Source: Aurantiochytrium sp. KH105 (lineage: Eukaryota > Sar > Bigyra > Thraustochytrida > Thraustochytriidae). Taken from it: a stretch of DNA of 64,000 nucleotides. This document shows positions 10,322-20,009 of the stretch, in pieces. Position 1 is the stretch's first letter. The number at the start of each line of letters is the position of its first letter. The stretch lies in NCBI GenBank assembly GCA_003116975.1, contig BGKB01000169.1:1-64000 (forward strand). Reading direction: 5' to 3'. The position numbers were made by a program, and so were the translations under genes. Below the pieces are notes generated by a model. It made no database searches. It was not told the origin of the DNA and saw only the letters and a list, made by a program, of their open reading frames with translations.

Positions 10322-12124
10322 ATGGGCTGCGCGCAGTCGAAGCGCGACTCGCGCGCGGCGGTGGACGAGTCCGCGGACTTCGAGCAGCTCGAGCGCCTCG
10401 ACGCCGACGCCGAGGCCGCGGCGCAGAGCTCCGCCGGCAAGAACAAGGCCAGGACCAGGAGCAAGAGCAAGGCGAGCGCGGAGCGCCTCGACGAAGCCTC
10501 GTCCGAGGCGCTCTGCGCGGACGAGGCCGGCGGCGAGGCGTCTGCGAGCGACCTCGAGACCCCGGGACTGCCTGCTGGGGCAGACCCCAGCGCCAAGGCC
10601 GCCAAGGGCCGCCGACGGTCCGCCTCGCAGAGCCCCAATAACGCTGCTCCGCGCATCAGCAAACAGAACAGCAGCGCAGGCTCCGCGGGCAGCGGCTCGC
10701 ACTCCGCGGCCAATAGCGGCCCCACGTCGTCGTCCTCGTCCGCGACGACGACGACGACGACGACGACGGCAACACCGACGACGGCCACGCCTGCGACGGC
10801 CACAACAGCGACGGCATCGACATCGTCCGCCTCCAAGACCTCGCCGGCGTCGGCAGAGACACATTCGGGCAACGGGGACACAGCTGGCGCGGAAGCGGCC
10901 AACACGGTCGAGGCCGCGGCGCCGGCGGGCAGGATGGGCCGCAGAGGTGCCTCCTCAGCAGGCGAAGCAGCCAAAGGCGCCAACATTTCGCGACGCGGGT
11001 CGGCTGATGCCGGAAATGGCGGCAACTTGCGCGCCCATCCGTCGTCGTCCTCGTCAGGGTCAAGCAACAAGAACAACAACAATAGCAACAGTAGCAACAG
11101 CAACAACAACAGCAGCGGTAACAGCAGAAGCAACAACGGGACAGGCGCGGCCGATAACGATGAATTCTATGGACTGGACATCAACTACAATGACATTGAG
11201 CTGCGCGAAAGCATTGGAAGCGGTACGTACGGGCAAGTGTTCAAGTGTCGGTACAAGGGCAAACAATTGGCGCTCAAGAAGATTTTCGTCCCCGAAGGTG
11301 CCATGGAGCGCGCCGAGATGCTCGAAGACTTTGCCAAGGAGTTGGGAATCCTCTCTGTGCTGCGGCATGAGCGAATTGTTCAGTTCAAGGGCGCTGTCCG
11401 CAAACATCCCACCTACGCACTCATGTTTGAGCTCTGCGAGGGTTGCGTTGGTACCCTTCTCCGCATGGTACGCCGCCGCAAGGTCAGCGTGACGTGGAGC
11501 ATTTGCATCACGATTGCCAAGGACTGCGCCGAGGCTGTGTCATATTTGCACTCGCTGCGTCCGCGCATCTTGCACCGGGATCTCAAGTCCGAGAACCTCT
11601 TGCTCACGTCGCGCTTCAGGTGCAAGCTCACGGACTTCGGACTCTCGCGCGTCTACGAGGGCCGTCGCCGCACCATGACCGTCTGTGGCACTCCGTGCTG
11701 GGTGGCGCCCGAAATCTTCCGCGGTGAGGCGTACAACGAGAAGATTGACGTGTACTCCTTTGGCGTCGTGCTTTGGGAACTCTTCACCGGCCGCAAGCCG
11801 TACACTGAATACGAGAGTGTAGAGCTTCCCTATCGCGTCGGGAAGAAGGGTTTGCGTCCGCCGCTGCTCAAGCATGTCCCGCCCTCGATCAATCGCCTCA
11901 TGCGCGACTGCTGGCACGAGTCTCCTGGCATGCGTCCCACCTTTCCTGAGATCGAAAAGCGTCTGGCCATGATTGAGAGTGAGCTTAACGACGCTAGCTG
12001 CCTCAATACGCCGGCTCATCAAACAAAGGTGTCCTGGAATCAGCAAGTGGCGCATGCACGACAGCCGGGCGACGCTGCTGCCGTCCCGGGTACGCGCCGT
12101 TCTCATACATCGACGGTCGCCTGA
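10322..12124 (+). CDS. TKL-like protein kinase with N-terminal acylation signal
   Basis: 600 aa. It starts MGCAQSK, a strong N-myristoylation signal (Gly2, Ser6) with Cys3 available for palmitoylation, so membrane anchoring is expected. Residues ~10-285 are low complexity (Ser, Ala, Thr, Asn runs, including a poly-Asn/Ser stretch just before the catalytic domain) and probably disordered. The kinase domain spans about 290-560. It has the Gly-rich loop IGSGTYGQVF, the Lys in LALKK, the catalytic loop HRDLKSENLL, the DFG motif (TDFGLSR), the activation segment end CGTPCWVAPE, and DVYSFGVVLWEL. HRDLKSEN and the WVAPE/DVYSFG pattern place it with tyrosine-kinase-like (TKL) serine/threonine kinases, as in the Raf/MLK-like groups expanded in protists. 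All key catalytic residues are present. Substrate and pathway cannot be read from the sequence. Confidence 0.92.
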   Translation: MGCAQSKRDSRAAVDESADFEQLERLDADAEAAAQSSAGKNKARTRSKSKASAERLDEASSEALCADEAGGEASASDLETPGLPAGADPSAKAAKGRRRSASQSPNNAAPRISKQNSSAGSAGSGSHSAANSGPTSSSSSATTTTTTTTATPTTATPATATTATASTSSASKTSPASAETHSGNGDTAGAEAANTVEAAAPAGRMGRRGASSAGEAAKGANISRRGSADAGNGGNLRAHPSSSSSGSSNKNNNNSNSSNSNNNSSGNSRSNNGTGAADNDEFYGLDINYNDIELRESIGSGTYGQVFKCRYKGKQLALKKIFVPEGAMERAEMLEDFAKELGILSVLRHERIVQFKGAVRKHPTYALMFELCEGCVGTLLRMVRRRKVSVTWSICITIAKDCAEAVSYLHSLRPRILHRDLKSENLLLTSRFRCKLTDFGLSRVYEGRRRTMTVCGTPCWVAPEIFRGEAYNEKIDVYSFGVVLWELFTGRKPYTEYESVELPYRVGKKGLRPPLLKHVPPSINRLMRDCWHESPGMRPTFPEIEKRLAMIESELNDASCLNTPAHQTKVSWNQQVAHARQPGDAAAVPGTRRSHTSTVA

Positions 12125-12659
12125 TCATGGTTAACAAAACAAAAACGAAGCATCTTGTTTTTACGCGCCACAACACAAATAGTACCAGCTCTTGGCCACA
12201 GCTTGTTTTGTGTCTCTATCACCAACTTCAAGGTGCGCCCTACCTCGGCTCGAGACACAATCGCTCAAGTAGGCCTGGAATGGTATTCGACTCTATTGTC
12301 GATGTGGAGCGAAACTTACTCGAGAAAGATGCTTTGAATTTCGGAATGCACAATGTGTTCAGGAATTCCGCTCAATTAGCTGCCCAATCTTAATTTGTTC
12401 TGTGCCTACTGCAATTGCGATCACAACTCACAGAGGCTGAAGAAGGATGCTCTCTTTTCCGTCTCTTGGAAAACCCAAGTAGCGACCAAAGAGTGAACTT
12501 GTGAAGTGAGCTGAGCTGCATGCACAAAAGAGCAACGCGCGCTTTCCAGCTTCCTGTGCCTTCGCGCCCGTTCGCACCGGTGCGTACCCTCTGGCCCGCG
12601 TTTGCACCGAGCTTGTCCGCGTCGTCGCGCACGCACGCACGCACGCACAATCGGCCAAA
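12125..12659. other. Spacer upstream of the WD40 gene
   Basis: About 0.5 kb holding the kinase 3' UTR and the WD40 gene promoter. A CGCA tetranucleotide run at about 12628-12648 lies immediately before the next start codon. No gene is seen. Confidence 0.45.
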
Positions 12660-13727
12660 ATGGCGCACCAGCACAAGATGGGGCCCGTGTACGGGGTTGA
12701 TCAATCAGCGGAGCTCGACCTGGCCTCGTGCAGCTTCCCGGACAACACGTTCCGAGCATGGAGCAAGTCGGGCGCGCTGGTGTTTGCAATGAAGACCCCG
12801 AATGAGGCGTGGGCTAGCGCAATTGCCGTACATGGGACGATGGCCGCCCTAGGAACATACACGGGAGGCCTGTACGTTGTTGATCTCGTTGGCAACGAGA
12901 TTGTGCACACCCTCGTTGGCCATGAAGATGACGTGCTCAGCATCATCCATACGGATGCCCTGGTGATATCGGGAGCTTCGGACGGAACGATTCGCTTTTG
13001 GGACACAGCGGACGGCAAGAGTCTTCGCACAATCTCCATCGGTACGTGGGCGCTTAGTCTGGCCATGCAAGACAACGTGCTCGCAGTCGCACAAAGAGAG
13101 GCCTCCGTCGCTGTCTTTGATATACACAACGGCGAGAAAGTCCACAGTATTGACACAGAAGCCAATGCTGTCGCAATTGACGGGCAGCACCTGGTGACCG
13201 CGAGCGAGGACAACAACGTGAAGCTGTATTCCTTGCCTCACTACCAGCTTATTCACGTTTTGGAAGGTCACACAAACTGGGTGACATGCGTCGATATCAA
13301 GAACGACTGCATCGTTAGCGGTGGCTACGACGATACGGTCAGAGTCTGGGACTGCCGCAGTAAAGAGCAGGTTCATGTTCTCGAAGGCCATGCGCAGACA
13401 GTTCTCTCAATCTCATTACTAGGTTCCCAGATAGTCAGTGGAGGGTCTGATGGCACTGTCAGAGTATGGGACGCCCGTGCGGGTACCCTGTCCCGCCTCT
13501 TGAACGGTTCCGAGACGTTTGCGTCACTTCATGAAGTCTCCGAGCCCCTTCCCAAGGCGACTCCGCTTGCGGCTCCAGAAGAAACCGAGAATCACACTGA
13601 GGCCGTTCCGCAAGGAGGCCTAGAGAGCGAGGTCCGGTCGTCTCTGCTGGAAGTGCCCGTGGTTCAAGACGTCCCGCGGGACGAGCAAACGCGCTGCTCC
13701 AATCTTTTTTGCTGCGCGCTGCTGTAA
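12660..13727 (+). CDS. WD40-repeat protein with a C-terminal CaaX box
   Basis: 355 aa. Residues ~40-280 form about six WD40 blades, the clearest being DGTIRFWD, DDTVRVWD and DGTVRVWD, each preceded by a GH-type segment (VGHEDD, LEGHTN, LEGHAQ). WD40 propellers act as protein-interaction platforms; no catalytic domain is present. The tail (~281-355) is Glu/Pro-rich and ends LFCCALL. CALL is a CaaX box whose final Leu favours geranylgeranylation, and the adjacent Cys could be palmitoylated, so the propeller is probably tethered to a membrane. CaaX boxes are uncommon on WD40 proteins. The start at 12660 follows a short CGCA repeat and leads straight into the folded region. Similar to F-box/TRAF7-type propellers, but without the extra domain. 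Confidence 0.88.
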   Translation: MAHQHKMGPVYGVDQSAELDLASCSFPDNTFRAWSKSGALVFAMKTPNEAWASAIAVHGTMAALGTYTGGLYVVDLVGNEIVHTLVGHEDDVLSIIHTDALVISGASDGTIRFWDTADGKSLRTISIGTWALSLAMQDNVLAVAQREASVAVFDIHNGEKVHSIDTEANAVAIDGQHLVTASEDNNVKLYSLPHYQLIHVLEGHTNWVTCVDIKNDCIVSGGYDDTVRVWDCRSKEQVHVLEGHAQTVLSISLLGSQIVSGGSDGTVRVWDARAGTLSRLLNGSETFASLHEVSEPLPKATPLAAPEETENHTEAVPQGGLESEVRSSLLEVPVVQDVPRDEQTRCSNLFCCALL

Positions 13728-14084
13728 CACTGCGAGGCGACGAGGTGATCTCCCAGACACCCTGGGTTCCGGCTCGTTCTATTCTCATAATTATATGTGG
13801 GCGTCACTTCCCGCAGCAAAGTGATGCAAAGGGCATCAATCGGCGCCGATGGATGATGCCAGTCGCGATGCGCACGAGGCAAAAGCTGCGCAAAGCCCTG
13901 AGCCGTGCAATGTCGAGGACAATGCCAAAGCAAAGCAAAGCAAGGCAAGGCAAGGCAAGGCAAGGCAAGGCAAGGCAAGGCAAGGCATGTTGGGTCGCGC
14001 TCGCAGCAGACCCGCAACGAAAGCATCAAAGAACAGCCAAGAAGAGCCAAGACAAGCAACTCGAGGAGAACATAAGAAAGAAGA
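13728..14084. other. Spacer with GGCAA microsatellite
   Basis: About 0.36 kb between the WD40 gene and the small membrane-protein gene, dominated by a pentanucleotide repeat (listed separately). The frames that read through the repeat are not considered coding. Confidence 0.5.
13926..13986. repeat. GGCAA pentanucleotide microsatellite
   Basis: Around twelve head-to-tail copies. It opens with AAAGC variants and becomes perfect GGCAA. It ends about 100 bp before the next start codon, so it lies in the promoter or 5' leader of the small membrane-protein gene. Confidence 0.95.
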
Positions 14085-14534
14085 ATGGCGTCCTCTTTTG
14101 CGTCGAAGACGGAGCAAAGCGGCGGCCTGGAGGTGAACAAAGGTCTTGAAAAGTGGAAGTCCGTGCTTCGTTACGATGCAGGTTACTGCGTGGCGTCTGG
14201 GATTGTCATGGCTGGCCTGAAGAACCCGCTTGGGATTCATGTTGGCGTCCCTCCGCAAGCGATGCTCGGCGTGGGCGTGGGCGCAACTGTCTGGGGCGTA
14301 GCCCTTTTCGTCGCGAGCCGCATGTTTACAGCCAAGGACGCCGAGACATGGCCGGGCTGGAGCAAGCTACTCGGCAACGCAAGCCTTGTCTTTGCTGCTG
14401 GAGTGGCCGTGGGCGCAGCTGCGGCGCCGAACGCCACGATCCTTGGACGTGGCCTCTTGGTGGCCACCGCGCTCGAGATCGCGGCGTTTGGATTATACGA
14501 GCGCCACATTGCGAACATGCACACGCGCGCCTAA
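14085..14534 (+). CDS. Small multi-pass membrane protein, function unknown
   Basis: 149 aa. After about 30 polar residues there are three to four hydrophobic segments: roughly 31-47 (AGYCVASGIVMAGL), 58-80 (a Gly/Val-rich helix ending FVASRMF), 92-115 (LLGNASLVFAAGVAVGAAAA) and 119-137 (GRGLLVATALEIAAFGL). Gly and Ala are abundant in the helices, which suggests tight packing. The C-terminus ERHIANMHTRA is short and basic. I do not recognise a family; a small membrane or organelle-membrane protein is the most that can be said. The ATG context aagaATGgcg is good, and the frame shows steady G/C third positions. Confidence 0.7.
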   Translation: MASSFASKTEQSGGLEVNKGLEKWKSVLRYDAGYCVASGIVMAGLKNPLGIHVGVPPQAMLGVGVGATVWGVALFVASRMFTAKDAETWPGWSKLLGNASLVFAAGVAVGAAAAPNATILGRGLLVATALEIAAFGLYERHIANMHTRA

Positions 14535-14922
14535 CTGCGACAAGTTCAATCTTCCTTCTTTCTTTCTTTCATTTTTCTTCTTCTTCTTTTGAGATCAAAC
14601 AATCAAAACAAGCAATTCGCGTGCTACTTGGACCTGTTTCTCGTTGCCAAGTCGACCTACGATGCGTTCCCGTTTTACGACCGAACCACAATGTTCCTTC
14701 GCATCTTAGAGGCCATCAGCCAAAGAGGGACCAGCATTATTAGGCTCTACGCCAGTAAGCCCAGAGCAGCACTTACGTTGATCGGGATTTCGATGGCGAT
14801 TATTAGGCATCAATGTTCATACAAAGGAAATAGAAGAAGAACAAGGCTTTTTGCTTTCAAAGAATGCTTTTTTCTTTTTTGTAACGGATCTCGCATAAGA
14901 ATGCGAGCCCAAAAGCAAAACG
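14535..14922. other. Spacer, no gene seen
   Basis: About 0.39 kb with T/C-rich tracts (CTTT and TTC runs near 14553-14590) just after the membrane-protein stop. Likely a 3' UTR and the next promoter. Confidence 0.45.
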
Positions 14923-16269
14923 ATGGCAACCCTTCGTGAGGCACGAGCGCGCGTGATCGCGCAGCCTGGATGGCTCGACACACTAGATGTAGCAGTGGCC
15001 GCCTGTGTGCGCGCCTTTGTTGAAGAAGAGGCGCGCGAAACACCACAGGGCGAGCTGCAGCCTCTGGCGTGGGAGATCATATTTGATGTCATTGGCGAGG
15101 ACTTTGCCGAGACACATTTTGCAAATCGAAAGCGTAATCGCAGACTACTTGAGATACCGTATCTCGTTCCAGAAATGCGCGTCGAGCTGTGCCGGGAAGT
15201 CGAGATGAGGCTTCTGGCTTTCATGAAGGAACATTTAGCCGCTGATGCGTCTCAGGCGTCATTTGTGAAAGTCTGCGAACAGCTAGCTCTCGAGAACCCG
15301 ACAGGTCGCGCAGACACGCTCGGCGCGATGCTGAGTGCCGATCTTACAGGCCATGGCCATGACCTTCCATTGGCTTTGCATCTGGGCCACACGTCTCCGT
15401 GCACATTGGTCGCTGATCGGGATAAATGGGTCTCAGAGAGGCGGGAAAGTCGTCGCGCTCTGCTCATGGCCTGCCAAGGACGCTCGTTGCCGCCTTCCAT
15501 GCGAAAGTACATTCTAACGGAGGCACTCGTTCGCGAGGACCTCGTCAAAGCCTGCGAAAAGCATATTCTTCAGGCTCGGCGCGAGCGTGACGCAGTGGCC
15601 AATTGGTCAGAGTCATGGGTTGCGCGCTCGGTAGCGGACGCACTCCGTCTTTTGCGAACGGACGCAGACGCACTTGGACCGCTTAATTTTAGTCATCTCG
15701 AGACCAAGTGCAAGCAGGTGCTCGAGCTGCACTCACAAATGACGGGCCGTCAGCATGGATCGCTTGCGCTGCCTCTGTTGATGCTTCTTCTTGATTTTCC
15801 GTTTGAATCCACGGCAAACTTGTTGGCGATGCTGGAACGTCTTCGTGAGATTTTGCCACCTCGCGCTCGGACATTGCAATTTGCGCAATCCTTGTGGGCC
15901 CGCATTGTAGACCATGCGCCAGACCTGGCTGGCAAGGTGCGACGCGTCATCGAGGAGCATCGCGCTGCAGCAGCCGCCGTAGAAATCGAGGAGCCTCACG
16001 TGCTTTTGCTGGACTGGGCAGAGTCAGCGCTTGTGGGCTGTGTGAAAATTAACGTCGCGCGATATGTATGGATGCAGAGCCTAATTCCGGGCCTTTTGGA
16101 TGCGGAGGTTCCGTCTTGGGACCTCGACATGTTTATGAGTCAATGCGTCAAAATCTTTTGTCTAGCGGGAGAATCTATTGGACTAGCGCAGAGCGTCTCT
16201 GAGCTACAACGGGCGGTTCGCGAGAAACCGCGCAACCTCTCAACGCGAGCCCTGCGCGAAGCTTCATGA
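14923..16269 (+). CDS. Alpha-helical protein of unknown function
   Basis: 448 aa with no signal peptide or membrane segment. Composition (Leu, Ala, Glu, Arg) and heptad-like spacing suggest an all-helical fold through most of the length. A basic patch RKRNRRLLE lies near residue 70, and a run of short leucine-rich helices lies near 280-300. I recognise no domain or catalytic motif. The open frame is long, has strong third-position G/C bias and starts with ATGGCA, so it is very likely a real gene. It is convergent with the next gene, with 135 bp between the stop codons. Confidence 0.75.
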   Translation: MATLREARARVIAQPGWLDTLDVAVAACVRAFVEEEARETPQGELQPLAWEIIFDVIGEDFAETHFANRKRNRRLLEIPYLVPEMRVELCREVEMRLLAFMKEHLAADASQASFVKVCEQLALENPTGRADTLGAMLSADLTGHGHDLPLALHLGHTSPCTLVADRDKWVSERRESRRALLMACQGRSLPPSMRKYILTEALVREDLVKACEKHILQARRERDAVANWSESWVARSVADALRLLRTDADALGPLNFSHLETKCKQVLELHSQMTGRQHGSLALPLLMLLLDFPFESTANLLAMLERLREILPPRARTLQFAQSLWARIVDHAPDLAGKVRRVIEEHRAAAAAVEIEEPHVLLLDWAESALVGCVKINVARYVWMQSLIPGLLDAEVPSWDLDMFMSQCVKIFCLAGESIGLAQSVSELQRAVREKPRNLSTRALREAS

Positions 16270-16404
16270 AAAACAGCAAGAAGAAAAAAGGAAGAGGGAG
16301 GGGCCGCGCCCATGACGCGCGTGTGGGCGTGCGTTCTATTCCGGGCCTGGAAACATCCATGTACATGCATGACGCAAGGTAAAGCGAATCCGTAACACCA
16401 ACCT

Positions 16405-19400
16405 TTAGACATGGGGCAAGGCAAGCTCCAAGAGAAGCTTGAGCTGCGCGTCATTAAGAATTTCAACTTCGGCGCGGCTGTACATGGACATATTCGATAG
16501 TGCTGGGAAACCTGCATCAACGAGCACGCGGACGGCACGTTGCAGGCTCTCGTGTGTCAAGGGAATCTCCCCATCCAAAGCACGTTGCAGCAGCTTTTTC
16601 ACCCCGTCCGCCGGCAATTGTGGGGACTCAGATACTTCTCTGGTCTCTTTGTCCTTTAAAGCATCCAGAGATCCATCGAATTTTAGATCTCTTTCCGACC
16701 TGTGCAAGTTAGCGAACGTGTCGCTGATTTCTCGCATGAATTCGAAGTCGCCCTCGTCGAATTCTTCTTCCCAAGCCGCATCGTTGTCGTCTTCTGCTTT
16801 GCTAATTCTTAACGGGGAAGTTTTCTCAAAGGGGGTCAAGGCCTGGTCCCATGTGTCGCCTTCGCCGGAAATTGTTTCCCAATCCAGATTTTCCAGATCC
16901 TTTGAATCGACGCGTCCTGGTTCGGCGTGTCGGATTGCAGCCTCAAGAAGCCCGGGGTACTTTTCAATCATCTCGTCGGCAACGGCCTCAATATCGTGGA
17001 ATCGACCACTGTGGAGAAGTTCTCTGCACTTGTTTTGCACGTCTTTCCAAGGGTCTCGATAAACCCTCAGCGCCTCCGCATCATTACCATGGTGAATTGC
17101 TTCAATTTGTCCATTTCGAGCCATTGCATCGGCGTCATCGTGCAAAGCAGCAGAGAAGGCGGGGATGTGGAGCAGATTGCGCAAGAGAATCCCGGTTGGC
17201 TCCTTTGCGGCTTCGTCGAGGATACATTTCAATTCGTCGCCGTGGAGGCGGCCACTTTCGTGAAGCCATTCAATTCTCTTTGCAAGCTCTAGGTAGGATT
17301 CCAAAAGGTCGGCAGGAAGCATTTCTGGCCCACTCTCGTGGTCCTTTGTAAGGTCATCCCATCGATCCACTTTCTTCTGCACACCGCTGAAGTGAGTGTT
17401 GCCATCGTTGTCATCATCATCATCATCATAGTTGTCGTCGTCGTCGTCATCAAAGTAAAAGTCATAATTGAAGTCTCCATCGATGTCGAAGTCGAATTCA
17501 GAGTCAAGATCGTCACAATCGGCTTGAAGATCCATGAAACGAGCGTCGCGAAAAAAACTTTCTCCATCTTGAAGATGCGCGTCCCCAAAGGCTGCATCGT
17601 GCTTTAACGAGGCATCTTCCGAGATCTCCCATATCTGATGATAAGGAAGAAAGTTTTCTGCAGGCGGCGCTGTCAATTTGGGCGGGACGCTGAGACGCTC
17701 CACGAGATGATCATAACGTCCGACAGAGGCAACTTGGGGGACGCCTCTTGCTTTCTCGATTTCGCACGCGAGGTCAGCAAGGAATTCCATGTGGAATATG
17801 CCACTTGGAAGCTCGTAATAGATGCGTTCAAGATGTCGAGGGTGGCCCACCTCACCAACAAAGTCCTCCAGATTGAAAGATTCAGTGACTCCCAGTCGAA
17901 ACGAGGCGCACGAGGCCTCGTACAATGTCGAACACGCCCCTTTGGCAACGGCAGCCCACACAGCATTCCATGCAGTATGGTTTTTGTCACAGTCGGTCTC
18001 GAAGAGATCACCAAAGACAAGTTTACGTAGCACCTTGGTGTTTTGGGGGCGCAACACTGTCCAGCGGCCCTGCGTGATGCCTTTTTCAAGATCTTCCATC
18101 GGGAAAACCTCGAGACCACCGTAGTAGTTGACGCGTCCGTCGCTTGGCTCTCGTGTAGATGCGCACGAGACGTGCAGGCCCGAAGCTCCAAGCGGCCGGG
18201 CATTGGCTCGAGGCTCACCATCAAAAATTATCGAGATTGCATCGCCTGTGGCCCCGCCATAAAACATGTTGGGCCGACCGCGTTTCTCGTCGTCGACACT
18301 CTCCCACGCTGCAATGGTCATCAAGAGCGAGTGTTCTGAGCCCTCAAGGTCTTGCGCAGGCCACGGAAGGCTTTCAGCCACTCTTACAGAGGCTGGATGT
18401 CCATTGAGGTCCTTTTTGAGGTTGTCCACGCCTAGCAAACGAAGTCGCCCCCCAATGCTGCAGCGTGGCCATCTGAGCGTCGCGTCGACGTGGACGCGAG
18501 GCTTGTTGAGCGAGATGCCAACATAACTATCACTCGTAGCTCCATCCTTTACGTCTGCCTTGACGAGAAGAATGAGCTGCTGTCCAGCAAAGGGGTCGGT
18601 CATTGCAGGATTGGCGTGAAGAATGCATCCTTCAAGGTCATGCATATTGTCAAACCAGTCCTTTTCAATCGAGAAACTGGCAGCAGCCTTGGGCTTGGAA
18701 ATGTACTCGTGGACTTCCTGTCGAGAGCTGGGATACAGGGCAAGGGGTCGAACGCTTCCGTTGAGCGCCTGAACCCTTCCCATTGCATCGACACGCTCGC
18801 TCGTGTAGGGATCAGATTCGTTATCACAGTCGGGAGTGATCCAAGACAGGGCACCGCACGGAGCATATGTGTCAGTCCGCAGCGAGTCGCGGACATTCTC
18901 GAGACTCATGACGGTTGCTCGCAAGAGTTTGCTGATCAACTGTGCTTGCTCTGCGGGATTTCTATACTTTGACGTGAGCTGTAAAGCAGTCATGGACGGA
19001 TGCTGGTCCAAAGGGAGCGCCGTGCGGAAATCAGCGGCGATAGCGCGGCGTTGAGCAATGAGCAGACCCTGGATGGAGGGATACCACGTTTTCACCCCTG
19101 GCGTGCCGAGCTCCGAGACCTTGACGCTTGGCGGGCGAGAAAATAGACGCGCTCCAGCGTTTTGGTCCGATGGGTCGTGTTGTTGTCGGAGCTTGCGGCG
19201 CAGCGTGTCTTCAAGATGCGGTGTGACCTGTAAAAGGTGGGCATCGGCATGAAAGTCGCGAAGCCTCTGCATGGTGAAGGACGCGATGAAGTCCTGTTGC
19301 GCAGGCTTTGGCGGAGGCGCTCTCCCCGCGAGCTCCTCCTTCACCATTGCATGCATGGACAGAGGTTCATCGTCGAAAGGTCCATCGGGCCACATGACGG

Positions 19401-19539
19401 CGTCCTCGTACGCGACTCGATGCCCCGTCCAGATGCGCAGCAAGTTGAACGTGCTAAAGACACCGCCGGGCGTTCGGTCGAGCTCCCGCGCGAGCTTGAG
19501 CGCCCTGCGGTACAGACGCGACGCCTCGAGCGTCGCCAT
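16405..19539 (-). CDS. Large acidic protein of unknown function, LYR-like N-terminus
   Basis: 1044 aa. The first residues (SRLYRRALKLAREL) resemble the opening helix of LYR-motif mitochondrial proteins, with Leu-Tyr-Arg at 9-11, but the rest is far longer than that family. The middle (~250-560) looks globular and beta-rich, with many Gly/Pro turns (YYGGLEVFP, MFYGGATGD). Around residues 680-725 is an extreme Asp-rich tract with interspersed Phe/Tyr/Asn, encoded by a (GAY)n-type stretch at about 17405-17510. The C-terminal third is helical and Glu/Asp-rich. I recognise no catalytic motif. Length and codon bias make it a real gene; function is open. A tandem gene on the same strand (the lipase) lies upstream. 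Confidence 0.75.
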   Translation of the reverse strand: MATLEASRLYRRALKLARELDRTPGGVFSTFNLLRIWTGHRVAYEDAVMWPDGPFDDEPLSMHAMVKEELAGRAPPPKPAQQDFIASFTMQRLRDFHADAHLLQVTPHLEDTLRRKLRQQHDPSDQNAGARLFSRPPSVKVSELGTPGVKTWYPSIQGLLIAQRRAIAADFRTALPLDQHPSMTALQLTSKYRNPAEQAQLISKLLRATVMSLENVRDSLRTDTYAPCGALSWITPDCDNESDPYTSERVDAMGRVQALNGSVRPLALYPSSRQEVHEYISKPKAAASFSIEKDWFDNMHDLEGCILHANPAMTDPFAGQQLILLVKADVKDGATSDSYVGISLNKPRVHVDATLRWPRCSIGGRLRLLGVDNLKKDLNGHPASVRVAESLPWPAQDLEGSEHSLLMTIAAWESVDDEKRGRPNMFYGGATGDAISIIFDGEPRANARPLGASGLHVSCASTREPSDGRVNYYGGLEVFPMEDLEKGITQGRWTVLRPQNTKVLRKLVFGDLFETDCDKNHTAWNAVWAAVAKGACSTLYEASCASFRLGVTESFNLEDFVGEVGHPRHLERIYYELPSGIFHMEFLADLACEIEKARGVPQVASVGRYDHLVERLSVPPKLTAPPAENFLPYHQIWEISEDASLKHDAAFGDAHLQDGESFFRDARFMDLQADCDDLDSEFDFDIDGDFNYDFYFDDDDDDNYDDDDDDNDGNTHFSGVQKKVDRWDDLTKDHESGPEMLPADLLESYLELAKRIEWLHESGRLHGDELKCILDEAAKEPTGILLRNLLHIPAFSAALHDDADAMARNGQIEAIHHGNDAEALRVYRDPWKDVQNKCRELLHSGRFHDIEAVADEMIEKYPGLLEAAIRHAEPGRVDSKDLENLDWETISGEGDTWDQALTPFEKTSPLRISKAEDDNDAAWEEEFDEGDFEFMREISDTFANLHRSERDLKFDGSLDALKDKETREVSESPQLPADGVKKLLQRALDGEIPLTHESLQRAVRVLVDAGFPALSNMSMYSRAEVEILNDAQLKLLLELALPHV

Positions 19540-20009
19540 TGTCGCCTCGCTACGGCGCCTGCGCGCACGCGCAGATTGGCCACTGCTACTCTTTTACAAG
19601 GTCACGAGGTCGTCTTGGTGCGACCTCAGCTCGCGTCACCACCACTGCGCTACTCTTGACTTGGGAAAAGACTGTGACACCGACGCCTCGCAACGTTTGC
19701 GAAGAAGAGAAGGGCGGGTCGGTCATCAAAGCTTTGACGAGCTGCAAGACAATCAACCGAGCATTCGGGCCCTGTGGCTTGCGTGACACATTTACATCAA
19801 GAACATTTTCGTTGGCATGCTCGAATGACCTTCTGGGAGACTTGCGAATCTCGACCACTTCTGCGCAAGCAGCCTATTAGTAAAGAAGAAAGAAAAGATG
19901 ACTGGGTCGAATAGAAGTTAGAAGATGAAATATCAGGTCTACGTGCGAGGCGTTTGTGAATGAATATACATGGCCGAAAGCAACGACGGCGAAGCTCGCC
20001 ATTCGCGAC
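19540..20009. other. Spacer between two minus-strand genes
   Basis: About 0.47 kb. It should carry the promoter of the large acidic gene and the 3' end of the lipase gene. A 90-codon minus-strand frame (19586-19858) is open, but it has no recognisable features and weak codon bias, so it is not called. Confidence 0.4.

Noticed and set aside
9784-11136. A 450-codon minus-strand frame antisense to the kinase N-terminus
   Set aside because: It begins with poly-Leu and consists of Ala/Pro/Arg/Ser low complexity. The plus-strand frame has a recognisable kinase, so this is a compositional shadow.
19586-19858. A 90-codon minus-strand frame just upstream of the large acidic gene
   Set aside because: No recognisable features, weak third-position bias and no clear splice link to the downstream gene.
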